Origin: Streptomyces sp. TLI_171
GTDB taxonomy: Bacteria; Actinomycetota; Actinomycetes; Streptomycetales; Streptomycetaceae
Length of the DNA stretch: 64,000 nucleotides
Assembly (NCBI RefSeq): GCF_003610255.1
Contig: NZ_RAPS01000001.1
Location: forward strand, 3,472,001-3,536,000
Reading direction: 5' to 3'
Shown here: positions 14,814 to 22,762 of the stretch, piece after piece
Layout: every line of letters begins with the position of its first letter
Position numbering within the stretch: position 1 is the stretch's first letter
The notes under the pieces: model-generated
What the model was told of the DNA's origin: nothing
Databases searched by the model: none
The model's input: the letters and a program-made list of their open reading frames with translations, nothing else
Translations under genes and position numbers: made by a program

Positions 14814-16358
14814 TCAGGCGCCGACGGCCTGGGCGAAGCGGAAGTACCGGTACGGGTCGTACTGCGCCTTGACCGACAGCAGTCGGGCGTAGTTCTCGGC
14901 GTAGTAGGACTGCCGCCAGTCGGTGAGCTGGGCGTCCATCCAGTTCTGGTACGTCTCGCCGTTGGACATCGGGTTGATGGTGTTGAACCCGTTGTCGATC
15001 CAGCTCTGACCGGCCGCCCGGTTGGCGGCGTTGTCCTTGGTCGGGTCGTTGATCAGCACCCGGTAGTTCACCGAGAACAGCGCGTCCCGGTGCACGTACG
15101 CGGTGTCGGTGCGACCGAGGTCGCCCACCGCCCCGCCGAAGAAGTGGAAGTCCAGGTAACGGGACTGCCCGGCGTACCGGTTGGCGTCGAACGCGGAGAG
15201 CACGCTCGCCCAGCCGGAGGCGCTGTACGGGGTGGCGCCGAGCCGGGTGCGCTCCAGGCCGAACGCGGGCCGGCCCAGGGTGCCGGTGGCCGACTTGTTG
15301 GGGCGCTGGCACTGGTCGACCGTCAGGGTGGAGCAGCCGAAGATCATCATCATCAGCTGGCGGTACGTCAGCACCGCGTCCTGGCGGGCCACCGCCGGGC
15401 CGGTCAGCGCGAGCAGCCGGGCCGCCTCGGTGGCGAGTTCGGCCGGGGTCCCGCGGGAGGCCAGCATCACGTTCAGGTTCGGCACGGTGCCGGGCGCGGC
15501 GTCCGGCTGCACCAGGTAGCCGCCGCCGCCGATCGTCCGGGGCGCGTTGACCAGCCACTGGTTGACGCCGTGCAGCACGTCCGCGGCCCGGTCGTACGGG
15601 AAGATCAGGTTGGTGATCGCCATCTGGTCGCCCACGTGCGGGGTGACCGTGTACTTGGTGACGATGCCGAAGTTGCCGCCGCCACCGCCGCGCAGCGCCC
15701 AGTACAGGTTGGGGTTGGAGGTCGCCGAGGCGGTGACCACGCTGCCGTTGGCCAGCACCACCTCGGCGGAGACCAGCGCGTCGCAGGCCATGCCGGTGGG
15801 GCGGGTCAGGAAGCCGTAGCCGCCGCCCTGGATGAAGCCGCCGGCCGAGACGGTCGGGCAGCCGCCCTCGCTGACCACCAGGCCGTACGGCGAGAGCGCG
15901 TCCAGGATCTGCACGTTCATCGCGCCGGGGCCGATGTCCGCGGTGGCGCCGCCGCCGTTGACGGTCACCGCGTTCATCCGCGAGACGTCGATGACCAGGC
16001 CGGGGCCGGTGGAGAAGCCGGCGAACGAGTGGCCGCCCGAACGGACCGCGGTGGGCAGGCAGTTGTCCTGTGCGAAGGTCAGCGCCGTGGCGACGTCGGC
16101 GCTGTTGGCGCAGTACGCGATGCCGCGCGGGCTGATGGTGTCGAACTGGCCGAGCTCCAGCTGCTTGGCGACCGGGTAGGCGGCGTCGCCGGGCCGGACC
16201 AGGGTGCCGGACAGGTGTGAGGACAGGCTGCCCCACGGGACGTACCAGGACGAGGCGTCGGTGGTGTCGGCGGCGGCGGTGACCGCGACGGCCGGTGCGG
16301 CGACCGCACCGACCGCAGCGGCCGCACCGGCCCCGAGCAGAGACCTGCGAGATATCAC
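14814..16358 (-). CDS. Tat-exported FAD-dependent oxidase, berberine-bridge-enzyme type
   Basis: A 514-residue protein. The N-terminus SRRSLLGAGAAAAVGAVAAP is a twin-arginine signal with an AxA-like cleavage region. The FAD-binding domain follows: TAVRSGGHSFAGFS supplies the His and VSEGGCPTVSAGGFIQGGGYG the Cys that attach FAD bicovalently in BBE-like oxidases such as aclacinomycin oxidoreductase. NYARLLSVKAQYDPYRYFRFAQ at the C-terminus is the BBE domain. Such enzymes oxidise alcohols or phenolic rings with O2. The GTG start has a weak ribosome site. It is last in the minus-strand set with the halogenase and a hydroxylase. Export suggests that it acts on the compound outside the cytoplasm as a late step. 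Confidence 0.9.
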   Translation of the reverse strand: MISRRSLLGAGAAAAVGAVAAPAVAVTAAADTTDASSWYVPWGSLSSHLSGTLVRPGDAAYPVAKQLELGQFDTISPRGIAYCANSADVATALTFAQDNCLPTAVRSGGHSFAGFSTGPGLVIDVSRMNAVTVNGGGATADIGPGAMNVQILDALSPYGLVVSEGGCPTVSAGGFIQGGGYGFLTRPTGMACDALVSAEVVLANGSVVTASATSNPNLYWALRGGGGGNFGIVTKYTVTPHVGDQMAITNLIFPYDRAADVLHGVNQWLVNAPRTIGGGGYLVQPDAAPGTVPNLNVMLASRGTPAELATEAARLLALTGPAVARQDAVLTYRQLMMMIFGCSTLTVDQCQRPNKSATGTLGRPAFGLERTRLGATPYSASGWASVLSAFDANRYAGQSRYLDFHFFGGAVGDLGRTDTAYVHRDALFSVNYRVLINDPTKDNAANRAAGQSWIDNGFNTINPMSNGETYQNWMDAQLTDWRQSYYAENYARLLSVKAQYDPYRYFRFAQAVGA

Positions 16359-16401
16359 GTGGATCCCAAAGTGACGAGAGTGGACAGGAGGTGACGGAAA
16401 A

Positions 16402-18108
16402 TCAGGAGACCTTGCGGCCGCGCAGGCCCTGCCGGACGACGCCCTTGAGGAAGGACCGGCCCAGGTCGCGCATCTCCTTGGGACCGGAGGTGCTCGCCCA
16501 CCACATGAACTTCATCATCGTGGGGGTGGTGGCCCGGTAGAACCGGTGGCTCTCGTCGTCCTTCCAGCCGAACGGCGTGTTGACCGACTCGCAGTCGCGG
16601 ATGCCCTGGAAGACGAGGTCGGCGGCGGTGTCGCCGTCGATCTCGCCGGCCTCGTAGCGCTCGCAGGTCTCGGCGGTGAGGTCGATCAGGTGCTTGAACG
16701 CGTGGCTGTCCGGCCACCACAGCCCGGTGTACGGGGCGTTCTCCATCTCCTTGAAGTGCCGGTCGTCGCCGTCGAACTCGAAGTTCTGCCGGGCCATGAT
16801 CTGGCGCATGGTGGCCGGGGTGGTGAAGCAGGCCCAGACCCGGAACACCGCGTTCCAGAGCCGGAAGTGCGAGAAGGCGATGTAGGAGCTGTTGACGATC
16901 TTGTCGTTGTAGTCCAACAGGCCCTGCTCCAGCTTCTCCACGTAGGCGAAGCGCTCCTCGGTGAAGTCGTCCTCGCGCAGCGCGTCCAGGACCCGCCAGG
17001 CGAGGGCGTCCACCACCTCGAAGGTGTTGGACAGGCCGCGCGAGTACAGCGGGTCGATGAAGCCCGCGGCGTGCGACATCAGGCACCAGCGGGCGCCGAT
17101 GGTGCGCTTGGAGGAGTACTGGATGCGGTCGGTGGAGACCCACTCGCGGACCCGGCGCGCACCCTCGAACTGGCGCTTCACCGCCGGGTACAGGTCCAGG
17201 TACTTGTTGAACTCCTGCTCCGGCGTCAGGTCGGTCGGCTTCGGGTACAGCCGCTCGTCGAAGGTCAGGCCGACGCTGCACAGCGGGTTGCGGGAGTCCT
17301 GGTAGTTGTCGAACGGGATGATCCAGAACCAGCCGCGCTCGATCAGGTGGTGCAGCGTGCCGCCGTGGAACGGCGACTCCTCCGGCGGGCGCAGCGCCTG
17401 CGGGTAGTTGCACACGTCGTCGTACGGCTTGATGCCGATGTAGTGCGTGAACAGCGAGCGGGCGTGGTGCTTGTGCCGCGGCGGGTTGTCCCGCAGGTCG
17501 AACTTCTGCGCCAGCGGCGAGCGGAAGCCGCTCGCGTCGATCAGGTACTTGGCGCGGAACACCTCGCCGTTCTTGCCGGTGATGGTCACCCCGTCGTCGT
17601 CCACGTCGACGTCGACCGCCCACCAGTTCTGCCGCAGCTCGCAGCCGTACTTGGCGGCGACGCTCAGGTAGTACGAGTCGGTGTCCTGCCGGTAGAGGTG
17701 GATCGCCTCGGTGAGCATCTTCGGGATCACGAACATGGTCGCCTCGCGCGGGTCCGGCTCCCGGTTCGGGGTGTGCCGGACGAAGCCGAAGGACTGCTTG
17801 CGGCCGTGGTGCGGGCCGATGTTCTCGGTGATCGCCTTGATGTCGAGCATGTGCTTGATCTCGGGGACGTCGTAACGCGTCGCCAGGATGTGCAGCCACT
17901 CGACGAGTTGCGGGTTCTGCGACTCGCCGACCGCGAACCGCGGGTGCTGGCCCGCGTCGATCAGCGTCACCTTGACGCCCTGGCGGGCCAGGATCGCGCC
18001 CATCACGGACCCGGCCAGGCCGGAGCCGAGGATCGCGACGTCGCACTGGATGGGCTCTCCGGCGGCCTCGGGGGCCGGCTTCTTCGCTGCTTCGGTATCG
18101 GTCGGCAT
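16402..18108 (-). CDS. Flavin-dependent halogenase
   Basis: A 568-residue enzyme of the flavin-dependent halogenase superfamily. GSGLAG at 28-33 binds FADH2, GES at 61-63 marks the family variant found on phenolic and carrier-bound substrates, and WFWIIP at 260-265 is the WxWxIP motif that blocks monooxygenase chemistry. RKQSFGFVR (Lys104) may supply the catalytic lysine that makes the haloamine. ATG 18108 follows AAGGAG. It lies between a PgaE-like hydroxylase and the Tat-exported oxidase on one strand. Reduced flavin would come from the reductase at 22227-22748. I infer chlorination of the aromatic polyketide; chloride versus bromide use cannot be told. Confidence 0.9.
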   Translation of the reverse strand: MPTDTEAAKKPAPEAAGEPIQCDVAILGSGLAGSVMGAILARQGVKVTLIDAGQHPRFAVGESQNPQLVEWLHILATRYDVPEIKHMLDIKAITENIGPHHGRKQSFGFVRHTPNREPDPREATMFVIPKMLTEAIHLYRQDTDSYYLSVAAKYGCELRQNWWAVDVDVDDDGVTITGKNGEVFRAKYLIDASGFRSPLAQKFDLRDNPPRHKHHARSLFTHYIGIKPYDDVCNYPQALRPPEESPFHGGTLHHLIERGWFWIIPFDNYQDSRNPLCSVGLTFDERLYPKPTDLTPEQEFNKYLDLYPAVKRQFEGARRVREWVSTDRIQYSSKRTIGARWCLMSHAAGFIDPLYSRGLSNTFEVVDALAWRVLDALREDDFTEERFAYVEKLEQGLLDYNDKIVNSSYIAFSHFRLWNAVFRVWACFTTPATMRQIMARQNFEFDGDDRHFKEMENAPYTGLWWPDSHAFKHLIDLTAETCERYEAGEIDGDTAADLVFQGIRDCESVNTPFGWKDDESHRFYRATTPTMMKFMWWASTSGPKEMRDLGRSFLKGVVRQGLRGRKVS

Positions 18109-18172
18109 GACGCTCCTTCGTCGGGTTCGGGGCGGGCGCGGGCGGGTGCCCCCGCGGTCGGTCGCGGTCGGG

Positions 18173-19648
18173 TCAGCCGGCACGGCGGGGCTCGCCGAAC
18201 CACTTGGTGAGGGCCTCGGCCAGGCCGGCCGTCGAGCCGTCCTCGGCCGCCGCCCAGGCCACGTAGCCGTCGGGGCGGACCAGCAGGGTGCGGGCGGCGC
18301 GCTCCTCGGCGGCGCTCGCGGCGACCACGTCGACCCGGTCGGCCCACGGCTCGGCCGCGGCCTTCAGCTCGGCGCCGCCGGTCAGGTCGAGCAGCAGCGG
18401 GCGGCCGGCGTGCAGCAGCTCGTAGCGGCTGGTGGCGGTGCCGTCCACGGTCAGCGCGGCGTCCGGGAGGCGGCGGCCGATCAGCGGGTCGTCGCCCTCG
18501 GCGGAGCCGTAGTCGATGTCCAGGCCGGTGACCATGCCGACCAGGTGGGTGCGGACGTCCTCGAGCTCGACCAGTTCGGCGAACAGGCCGCGCAGCGGGT
18601 CGGCCTCCGGGCCGCCGAGGTACAGGGTGCGCTGCACCAGGGTGTTCCAGACGATCCGCGAACCGACCAGGTGCCGCTCGGAGTGGTAGGTGTCCAGCAG
18701 GCCCTCGGGGGCGTGGCCCTTCAGCTCCGCGGCCAGCTTCCAGCCCAGGTTGACCACGTCGCCGACGGCGGCGCTGATGCCCTGCGCGCCGATCGGCAGG
18801 TGGATGTGCGCGGCGTCGCCGGCCAGGAACACCCGGCCGCTGCGGTAGCTCTCGGCGTGCCGGGAGGCGTCGGTGAAGTAGCTGGTCCACAGCGGCTTCG
18901 CGCCGCTGATGTCCTCGCCGGTGACCCGCTGGAACGCCTCGGCGACCTCGGTGAAGGTCGGCGGCTCCTGGGTGGCGCGCACCCCGGCGCCGCGCTCGTA
19001 CACCACCACGCGGGTGGCCTGCGGGCCGAGCGGCAGCACCACGACCATGCCGGCCTCGCCGACCTCGCCGGTCGGACGCAGCTTCAGCTGCACGCCCGCG
19101 ACGTCCGCCATCTTCATCTCGATGGTCGCGGACGCGCCGGGGAAGTCGATGCCGGCCTGCTTGCGGACGGTGGAGCGGGCGCCGTCGCAGCCCACCAGGT
19201 ACTTGGCGCGCAGGGTCAGCGGGCCCTGCGGGCCGGCCACCTCGACGGTCACGCCGTCCTCGTCCTGCGTGAGCCCGGTCAGTTCGTGGCCCCGGCGCAG
19301 CTCGGCGCCCAGGCCGACCGCCCACTTGTGGATGATCGCCTCGGTGCGGGACTGCGGAACGCCGCGGACGCCGAAGTTGCCGCCCTCGACGATCCGGTAG
19401 TCGATCGGCAGGCCGCCGAAGTGGCCGAACGGAATGGTCTCCAGCTCACCGAACTCCTGGAGCAGGCCGCGCTGGCCGAATTCCTCGATGGTGCGCGCGG
19501 AGAATCCCAGCGCGCGCGACTGGAGCATCGGCTCGGTCAGCTTGTCCAGGACGATGACCGAAATTCCCTGCAGACGCAGTTCGCCTGCCAGCATCAATCC
19601 CGACGGACCAGCGCCGGAAATGATGACATCGGCGTCGAGCGGTTCCAT
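18173..19648 (-). CDS. FAD-dependent aromatic polyketide hydroxylase (PgaE/JadH-like) A
   Basis: A 491-residue class A flavoprotein monooxygenase. ADVIISGAGPSGLMLAGEL binds the ADP part of FAD, LVGCDGARSTVRK is the DG motif and VFLAGDAAHIHLPIGAQGISAAVGD the GD motif. A thioredoxin-like C-terminal domain ends in LVRPDGYVAWAA. SRALGFSARTIEEFGQRGLL and HFGGLPIDY match angucycline hydroxylases such as PgaE and JadH, which use NADPH and O2. The family works on the C12/C12b region of angucyclinones. It is first in a three-gene minus-strand unit with the halogenase and exported oxidase, and is preceded by three GTCAG-type repeats. It is one of three paralogues in the window. Confidence 0.92.
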   Translation of the reverse strand: MEPLDADVIISGAGPSGLMLAGELRLQGISVIVLDKLTEPMLQSRALGFSARTIEEFGQRGLLQEFGELETIPFGHFGGLPIDYRIVEGGNFGVRGVPQSRTEAIIHKWAVGLGAELRRGHELTGLTQDEDGVTVEVAGPQGPLTLRAKYLVGCDGARSTVRKQAGIDFPGASATIEMKMADVAGVQLKLRPTGEVGEAGMVVVLPLGPQATRVVVYERGAGVRATQEPPTFTEVAEAFQRVTGEDISGAKPLWTSYFTDASRHAESYRSGRVFLAGDAAHIHLPIGAQGISAAVGDVVNLGWKLAAELKGHAPEGLLDTYHSERHLVGSRIVWNTLVQRTLYLGGPEADPLRGLFAELVELEDVRTHLVGMVTGLDIDYGSAEGDDPLIGRRLPDAALTVDGTATSRYELLHAGRPLLLDLTGGAELKAAAEPWADRVDVVAASAAEERAARTLLVRPDGYVAWAAAEDGSTAGLAEALTKWFGEPRRAG

Positions 19649-19711
19649 TATTTCCCCTCCGACTGGTGTTTCTCCCAGTATTCCGAGGGGCCCGGCGAGA
19701 CTGAATAGCCG

Positions 19712-19740
19712 CCGATACAGGACTCTGACAAGTTCGTCAC
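19712..19740 (-). promoter_or_regulatory. Three phased heptamer repeats upstream of hydroxylase A
   Basis: On the minus strand GTGACGA-ACTT-GTCAGAG-TCCT-GTATCGG: heptamers at 11-bp spacing, 64 bp upstream of the start. This phasing is typical of SARP and OmpR-type activators; the JadR1-like regulator at 43917 is a candidate binder. Confidence 0.45.
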
Positions 19741-19757
19741 GGCGGCCCCAACGCAGT

Positions 19758-19789
19758 GAGGAGGACGCCGGAATTCCGGCGTCCTCCTC
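19758..19789. terminator. Terminator after the efflux/oxidoreductase pair
   Basis: 32-bp near-continuous palindrome (GAGGAGGACGCCGG, AATT loop, complement), 16 bp beyond the stop of the gene at 19806 on the minus strand. Confidence 0.8.
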
Positions 19790-19805
19790 GCGGTGCGCTG
19801 TTCGA

Positions 19806-20204
19806 TCAGTACAGGCCCATCGCCTTGGTGACGGCGATCTCGATCACCGCCATCCGCGGCACCCGGGGCGGCAGCGCCCCGTAGCGGTTGGCGTAGCGGC
19901 GCATGCCCTCCAGCACCCGGGCCGGGTCGGTGTGGACCTCGGCGGTCCCCTCCAGGGTGATCCACCGGGGGCCGGCCAGCTGGCAGACCGACACGGGGGC
20001 GGCCGGTCCGCCGGCGATCACGTTCCGGGCCTTGCGGCGGTCCTCCACCGTCATGACCCGGGCGGTACAGGTGACGGGGTCCCAGGTGAAGCGGACCGGC
20101 GCCACGTGCGGGGTGCCGTTGGGGCGCACCGTGGTGAAGGTGCACAGGTGGTTCTCGGCGAGGAAGTGCTCCGCCGACGGGGAGAGCCGGAGCTGGGTGG
20201 GCAT
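19806..20204 (-). CDS. Pyridoxamine-5'-phosphate-oxidase-fold protein, probably F420- or FMN-dependent
   Basis: A 132-residue split-barrel protein. HFLAENHLCTFTTVRPNGTPHVAPVRFTWD opens the domain; DRRKARNVIAGG and WITLEGTAEVHTDPARV are typical of the TIGR03618-type family of F420-dependent oxidoreductases found in actinobacteria. Such enzymes reduce enones, quinones or other small organics. It starts 15 bp downstream of the MFS exporter stop, so the two are probably co-transcribed. In the cluster it could reduce an intermediate or help detoxify the quinone. The cofactor cannot be settled from sequence by eye. Confidence 0.8.
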   Translation of the reverse strand: MPTQLRLSPSAEHFLAENHLCTFTTVRPNGTPHVAPVRFTWDPVTCTARVMTVEDRRKARNVIAGGPAAPVSVCQLAGPRWITLEGTAEVHTDPARVLEGMRRYANRYGALPPRVPRMAVIEIAVTKAMGLY

Positions 20205-20219
20205 GTCGCCGGCCTCCCG

Positions 20220-21701
20220 TCAGCCGCGCGGCACCGGCGGCTCGCCGGTGGCCTTGGTGAAGGGCAGCAGGACCGCGGTGACCAGGAAGGCGACCGCGGC
20301 GAACACCCCGCCGACCAGGAAGGCGTCGTGGAAGACGTCGGTGCGGGCCTGGTTGACCAGCTCCGGCACGCCGTGCGCCTTCTCGGTGAGCTCGGCGACC
20401 CGGCGGAAGGCCCAGGTGGCGGCGACCGCGAGGCCGAGGGCGCCACCGACCTCCTGGGCGGTGTTGATCAGACCGGCGGCCAGGCCGGACTCCTTCTCCT
20501 CGCTGCCGGCGAAGGCCGAGACCTGCACCGGGACGAAGGAGGCGCCGAGGCCCAGGCCCATCAGGGCGAAGGCGGGCAGGATGTCGGTCAGGTAGGAGGC
20601 GTCCACCGGGGCCCGCCACAGCATCAGCATGCCCGCGGTGGCCAGCGCCAGACCGACCATCAGGACCGGCTTGGCGGCGACCTTGGTGACCACCTGGGAG
20701 GCCACGCCGGCGCCGACCGCGGTGAGCAGGGCGAGCGGCACGTAGGCGAAACCGGTGCGCATGGCGGAGTAGTCCAGGACCTGCTGCAGGAAGAGCGAGG
20801 CGAAGAAGAACAGGGTGACGCAGGTGCCGAGCAGCAGGATCGCGATCACGTTCGCGGCCCGCAGCGACTTGCGGCGGAAGATCGAGAACGGGATCAGCGG
20901 GTTCGCGGCGCGGCGCTCGATGACCACGAAGGCGATCAGCAGCAGGGCCACCAGGGCGAAGCCGCCGTAGATCCGGCCGTAGGGCAGGTCGCCGTCGGAG
21001 ACGGTCTGGCCCAGGGTGAAGATCAGCAGGATCAGCGCGGCGGTGAGCGAGACGGCGCCGGCCAGGTCGAAGGAGCGGGTGCGCTCGGCGGACTTGCTCT
21101 CGGCGATCACCTTGGGGGCGAGCAGGGCGCCGATCAGGCCGATCGGAACGTTGATGAAGAACACCCAGCGCCAGCCGGGGCCGTCGGTGAGGATGCCGCC
21201 GAGGGTCACGCCGACCACGGCCGCGAGACCGGAGAGCGCGCCCCACGCGCCGAGCGCCTTGTTGCGCTCGGCGCCCTCCTCAAAGTTGACGGTGAGCAGG
21301 GAGAGCGCGGAGGTGGCGATGAACGCGGCGCCGAGGCCCTGGGCGCCGCGCGAGGCGATCAGCATCCAGGCGTTCTGGCCGATACCGGCGACCAGCGAGG
21401 ACAGCGCGAACAGGACCAGTCCGGTCTGCAGCATGCGGCGACGGCCGAAAGTGTCGGCGAGCCGGCCCGACAGCAGCAGGAAGCCGCCGAGCACCATGCC
21501 GTAGGTGGTGACCACGTACTCGAGGGTGGTCTGGGAGATGTGGAGCTCGTCCTCGATGGTCGGCAGGGCGACGTTGACGATCGAGACGTCGAGGAAGGTC
21601 ATGAAGCCTGCCAGGCACAGGAACGCCAGGATCAGGCCGGGGCGGCGAGCCGGTCCGGCCGCGGGGGCGGCCGAGGTCCGCAGGGTCTCTTGCACGGACA
21701 T
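20220..21701 (-). CDS. MFS drug exporter, DHA2 (EmrB/QacA) type, likely product efflux
   Basis: A 493-residue, about 14-helix transporter: FMTFLDVSIVNVALPTIEDEL (helix 1), SGRLADTFGRRRMLQTG (motif A), SRGAQGLGAAFIATSALSL (motif B) and GALSGLAAVVGVTLGGIL (motif C). ATG 21701 follows AAGGAG. It is divergent from the HxlR regulator at 21845, and the TAGGTACCTA palindrome lies between them. It therefore looks like the induced self-resistance pump of the polyketide cluster, switched on by quinone sensing. This differs in sequence from the DHA2 pump at 8295 and the 12-helix pump at 29208. Confidence 0.92.
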   Translation of the reverse strand: MSVQETLRTSAAPAAGPARRPGLILAFLCLAGFMTFLDVSIVNVALPTIEDELHISQTTLEYVVTTYGMVLGGFLLLSGRLADTFGRRRMLQTGLVLFALSSLVAGIGQNAWMLIASRGAQGLGAAFIATSALSLLTVNFEEGAERNKALGAWGALSGLAAVVGVTLGGILTDGPGWRWVFFINVPIGLIGALLAPKVIAESKSAERTRSFDLAGAVSLTAALILLIFTLGQTVSDGDLPYGRIYGGFALVALLLIAFVVIERRAANPLIPFSIFRRKSLRAANVIAILLLGTCVTLFFFASLFLQQVLDYSAMRTGFAYVPLALLTAVGAGVASQVVTKVAAKPVLMVGLALATAGMLMLWRAPVDASYLTDILPAFALMGLGLGASFVPVQVSAFAGSEEKESGLAAGLINTAQEVGGALGLAVAATWAFRRVAELTEKAHGVPELVNQARTDVFHDAFLVGGVFAAVAFLVTAVLLPFTKATGEPPVPRG

Positions 21702-21784
21702 CTCACTCCTTGGGAGACGCGTAGGGCGGGGTCTGGGGATGGAGCGGGTCGCTAGCTGTTGGAAAGCTAGCACCCTTGGTAAAG

Positions 21785-21794
21785 TAGGTACCTA
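21785..21794. promoter_or_regulatory. HxlR-type operator, copy 3 (TAGGTACCTA)
   Basis: Perfect 10-bp palindrome between the divergent exporter and HxlR regulator genes, followed by gaggaaa as in copy 2. Confidence 0.7.
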
Positions 21795-21844
21795 GAGGAA
21801 AGTGACTACCGAGAGGGTGTGGGACCGCGATGCAGGGAGAAACC

Positions 21845-22219
21845 ATGACGCCGCACGGCGCGAAGGGCGGCGGCGTGCAGGCCTGCCCGATCACCCCGGT
21901 GCTGGACATCGTGTTCAGCCGCTGGACGACGCCGATCCTGTGGACGCTGAACCAGTTCGGCCGGCAGCGCTTCGTCGAGCTGCACCGCAACATCGGCGCC
22001 ATCACTGCGAAGGTGCTCACCCAGCGCCTGCGCCAACTGGAGCGCGACGGCCTGGTGGTGCGCACCTACTACCCCGAGGTCCCGCCGCGGGTCGAGTACG
22101 AGATCAGCGAGCTCGGCCGCAGCCTGGCCCCGCTGTTCGCCGCACTCACCGACTGGTCCTCGGAACACCTGGTGGAGGTGGAGCGGGCCCGCACCGCGTT
22201 CGACGGGGCCGACGCCTGA
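21845..22219 (+). CDS. HxlR-family redox-type regulator
   Basis: A 124-residue HxlR protein. An N-terminal Cys (ACPITPVLDIVFSRWTTPILWTL), recognition helix VLTQRLRQLERDGLVVR and wing PPRVEYEIS closely parallel the HxlR protein at 651. I prefer ATG 21845 because GGGAGA sits 4 bases upstream; ATG 21830 is an alternative that adds five residues. It likely represses the divergent exporter through the palindrome at 21785. Because the same palindrome stands before two QOR2-like genes, one regulon is likely. The inducer could be the polyketide quinone. Confidence 0.9.
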   Translation: MTPHGAKGGGVQACPITPVLDIVFSRWTTPILWTLNQFGRQRFVELHRNIGAITAKVLTQRLRQLERDGLVVRTYYPEVPPRVEYEISELGRSLAPLFAALTDWSSEHLVEVERARTAFDGADA

Positions 22220-22226
22220 CCGCACG

Positions 22227-22748
22227 TCAGCTCCCGGTCGCGGCGAGGCCGTGCATCGCACCCTGGAAGAAGATCAGCGGGGCCTCCTGCTCCTCGGAAC
22301 TGCCCAGGCCGACCACCTCGCCGAGCAGTATCGAGTGGTCCCCGCCGTCGTACTCGGCGGCCAGCCGGCACTCCAGGTGGGCCAGCGCCCCGCTGAGCAC
22401 CGGCTGCCCGGACGGGGCGCGGTGGTGCGCCACCTCGTCCAGCCGGGCGGTCTGCTTGCCCGCGAACGCCCAGGCCAGGCGCTCCTGCTGGTGCGTCAGG
22501 AAGTTCACCGTGAAGCCCTGGGAGCGCTGGACCACCGGCAGCAGCCGGGAGTTCTCGTGCAGGCAGATCAGCACCAGCGGCGGCTCCAGCGAGACCGAGG
22601 TGAAGGAGTTCACCGTGGTGCCGGCCGCGCCCTCGTCGTCGCCCGCGGTGATCACGGTGACTCCGGTGGCGAAGTGCCCGCACACCTGGCGCAGCGCCGC
22701 GCCGTCGATCGCCGGGCGCGGGATGTCGAGTTGCGTCTCATGGATCAC
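22227..22748 (-). CDS. NAD(P)H:flavin oxidoreductase (HpaC/ActVB type)
   Basis: A 173-residue flavin reductase-like split barrel: LRQVCGHFATGVTVITAGDDEGAAG, TTVNSFTSVSLEPPLVLICLHENS and FTVNFLTHQQERLAWAFAG are characteristic. The family reduces FMN or FAD with NAD(P)H and releases it to partner oxygenases. GTG 22748 has GGAGG 6 bases upstream. It is last in a minus-strand operon after an NTF2-like gene and an antiporter. Two partners in the cluster need free reduced flavin: the halogenase and, by analogy with JadG/GilOII, the ABM oxygenase at 24741. Confidence 0.9.
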   Translation of the reverse strand: MIHETQLDIPRPAIDGAALRQVCGHFATGVTVITAGDDEGAAGTTVNSFTSVSLEPPLVLICLHENSRLLPVVQRSQGFTVNFLTHQQERLAWAFAGKQTARLDEVAHHRAPSGQPVLSGALAHLECRLAAEYDGGDHSILLGEVVGLGSSEEQEAPLIFFQGAMHGLAATGS

Positions 22749-22762
22749 GACGGACCTCCAGG

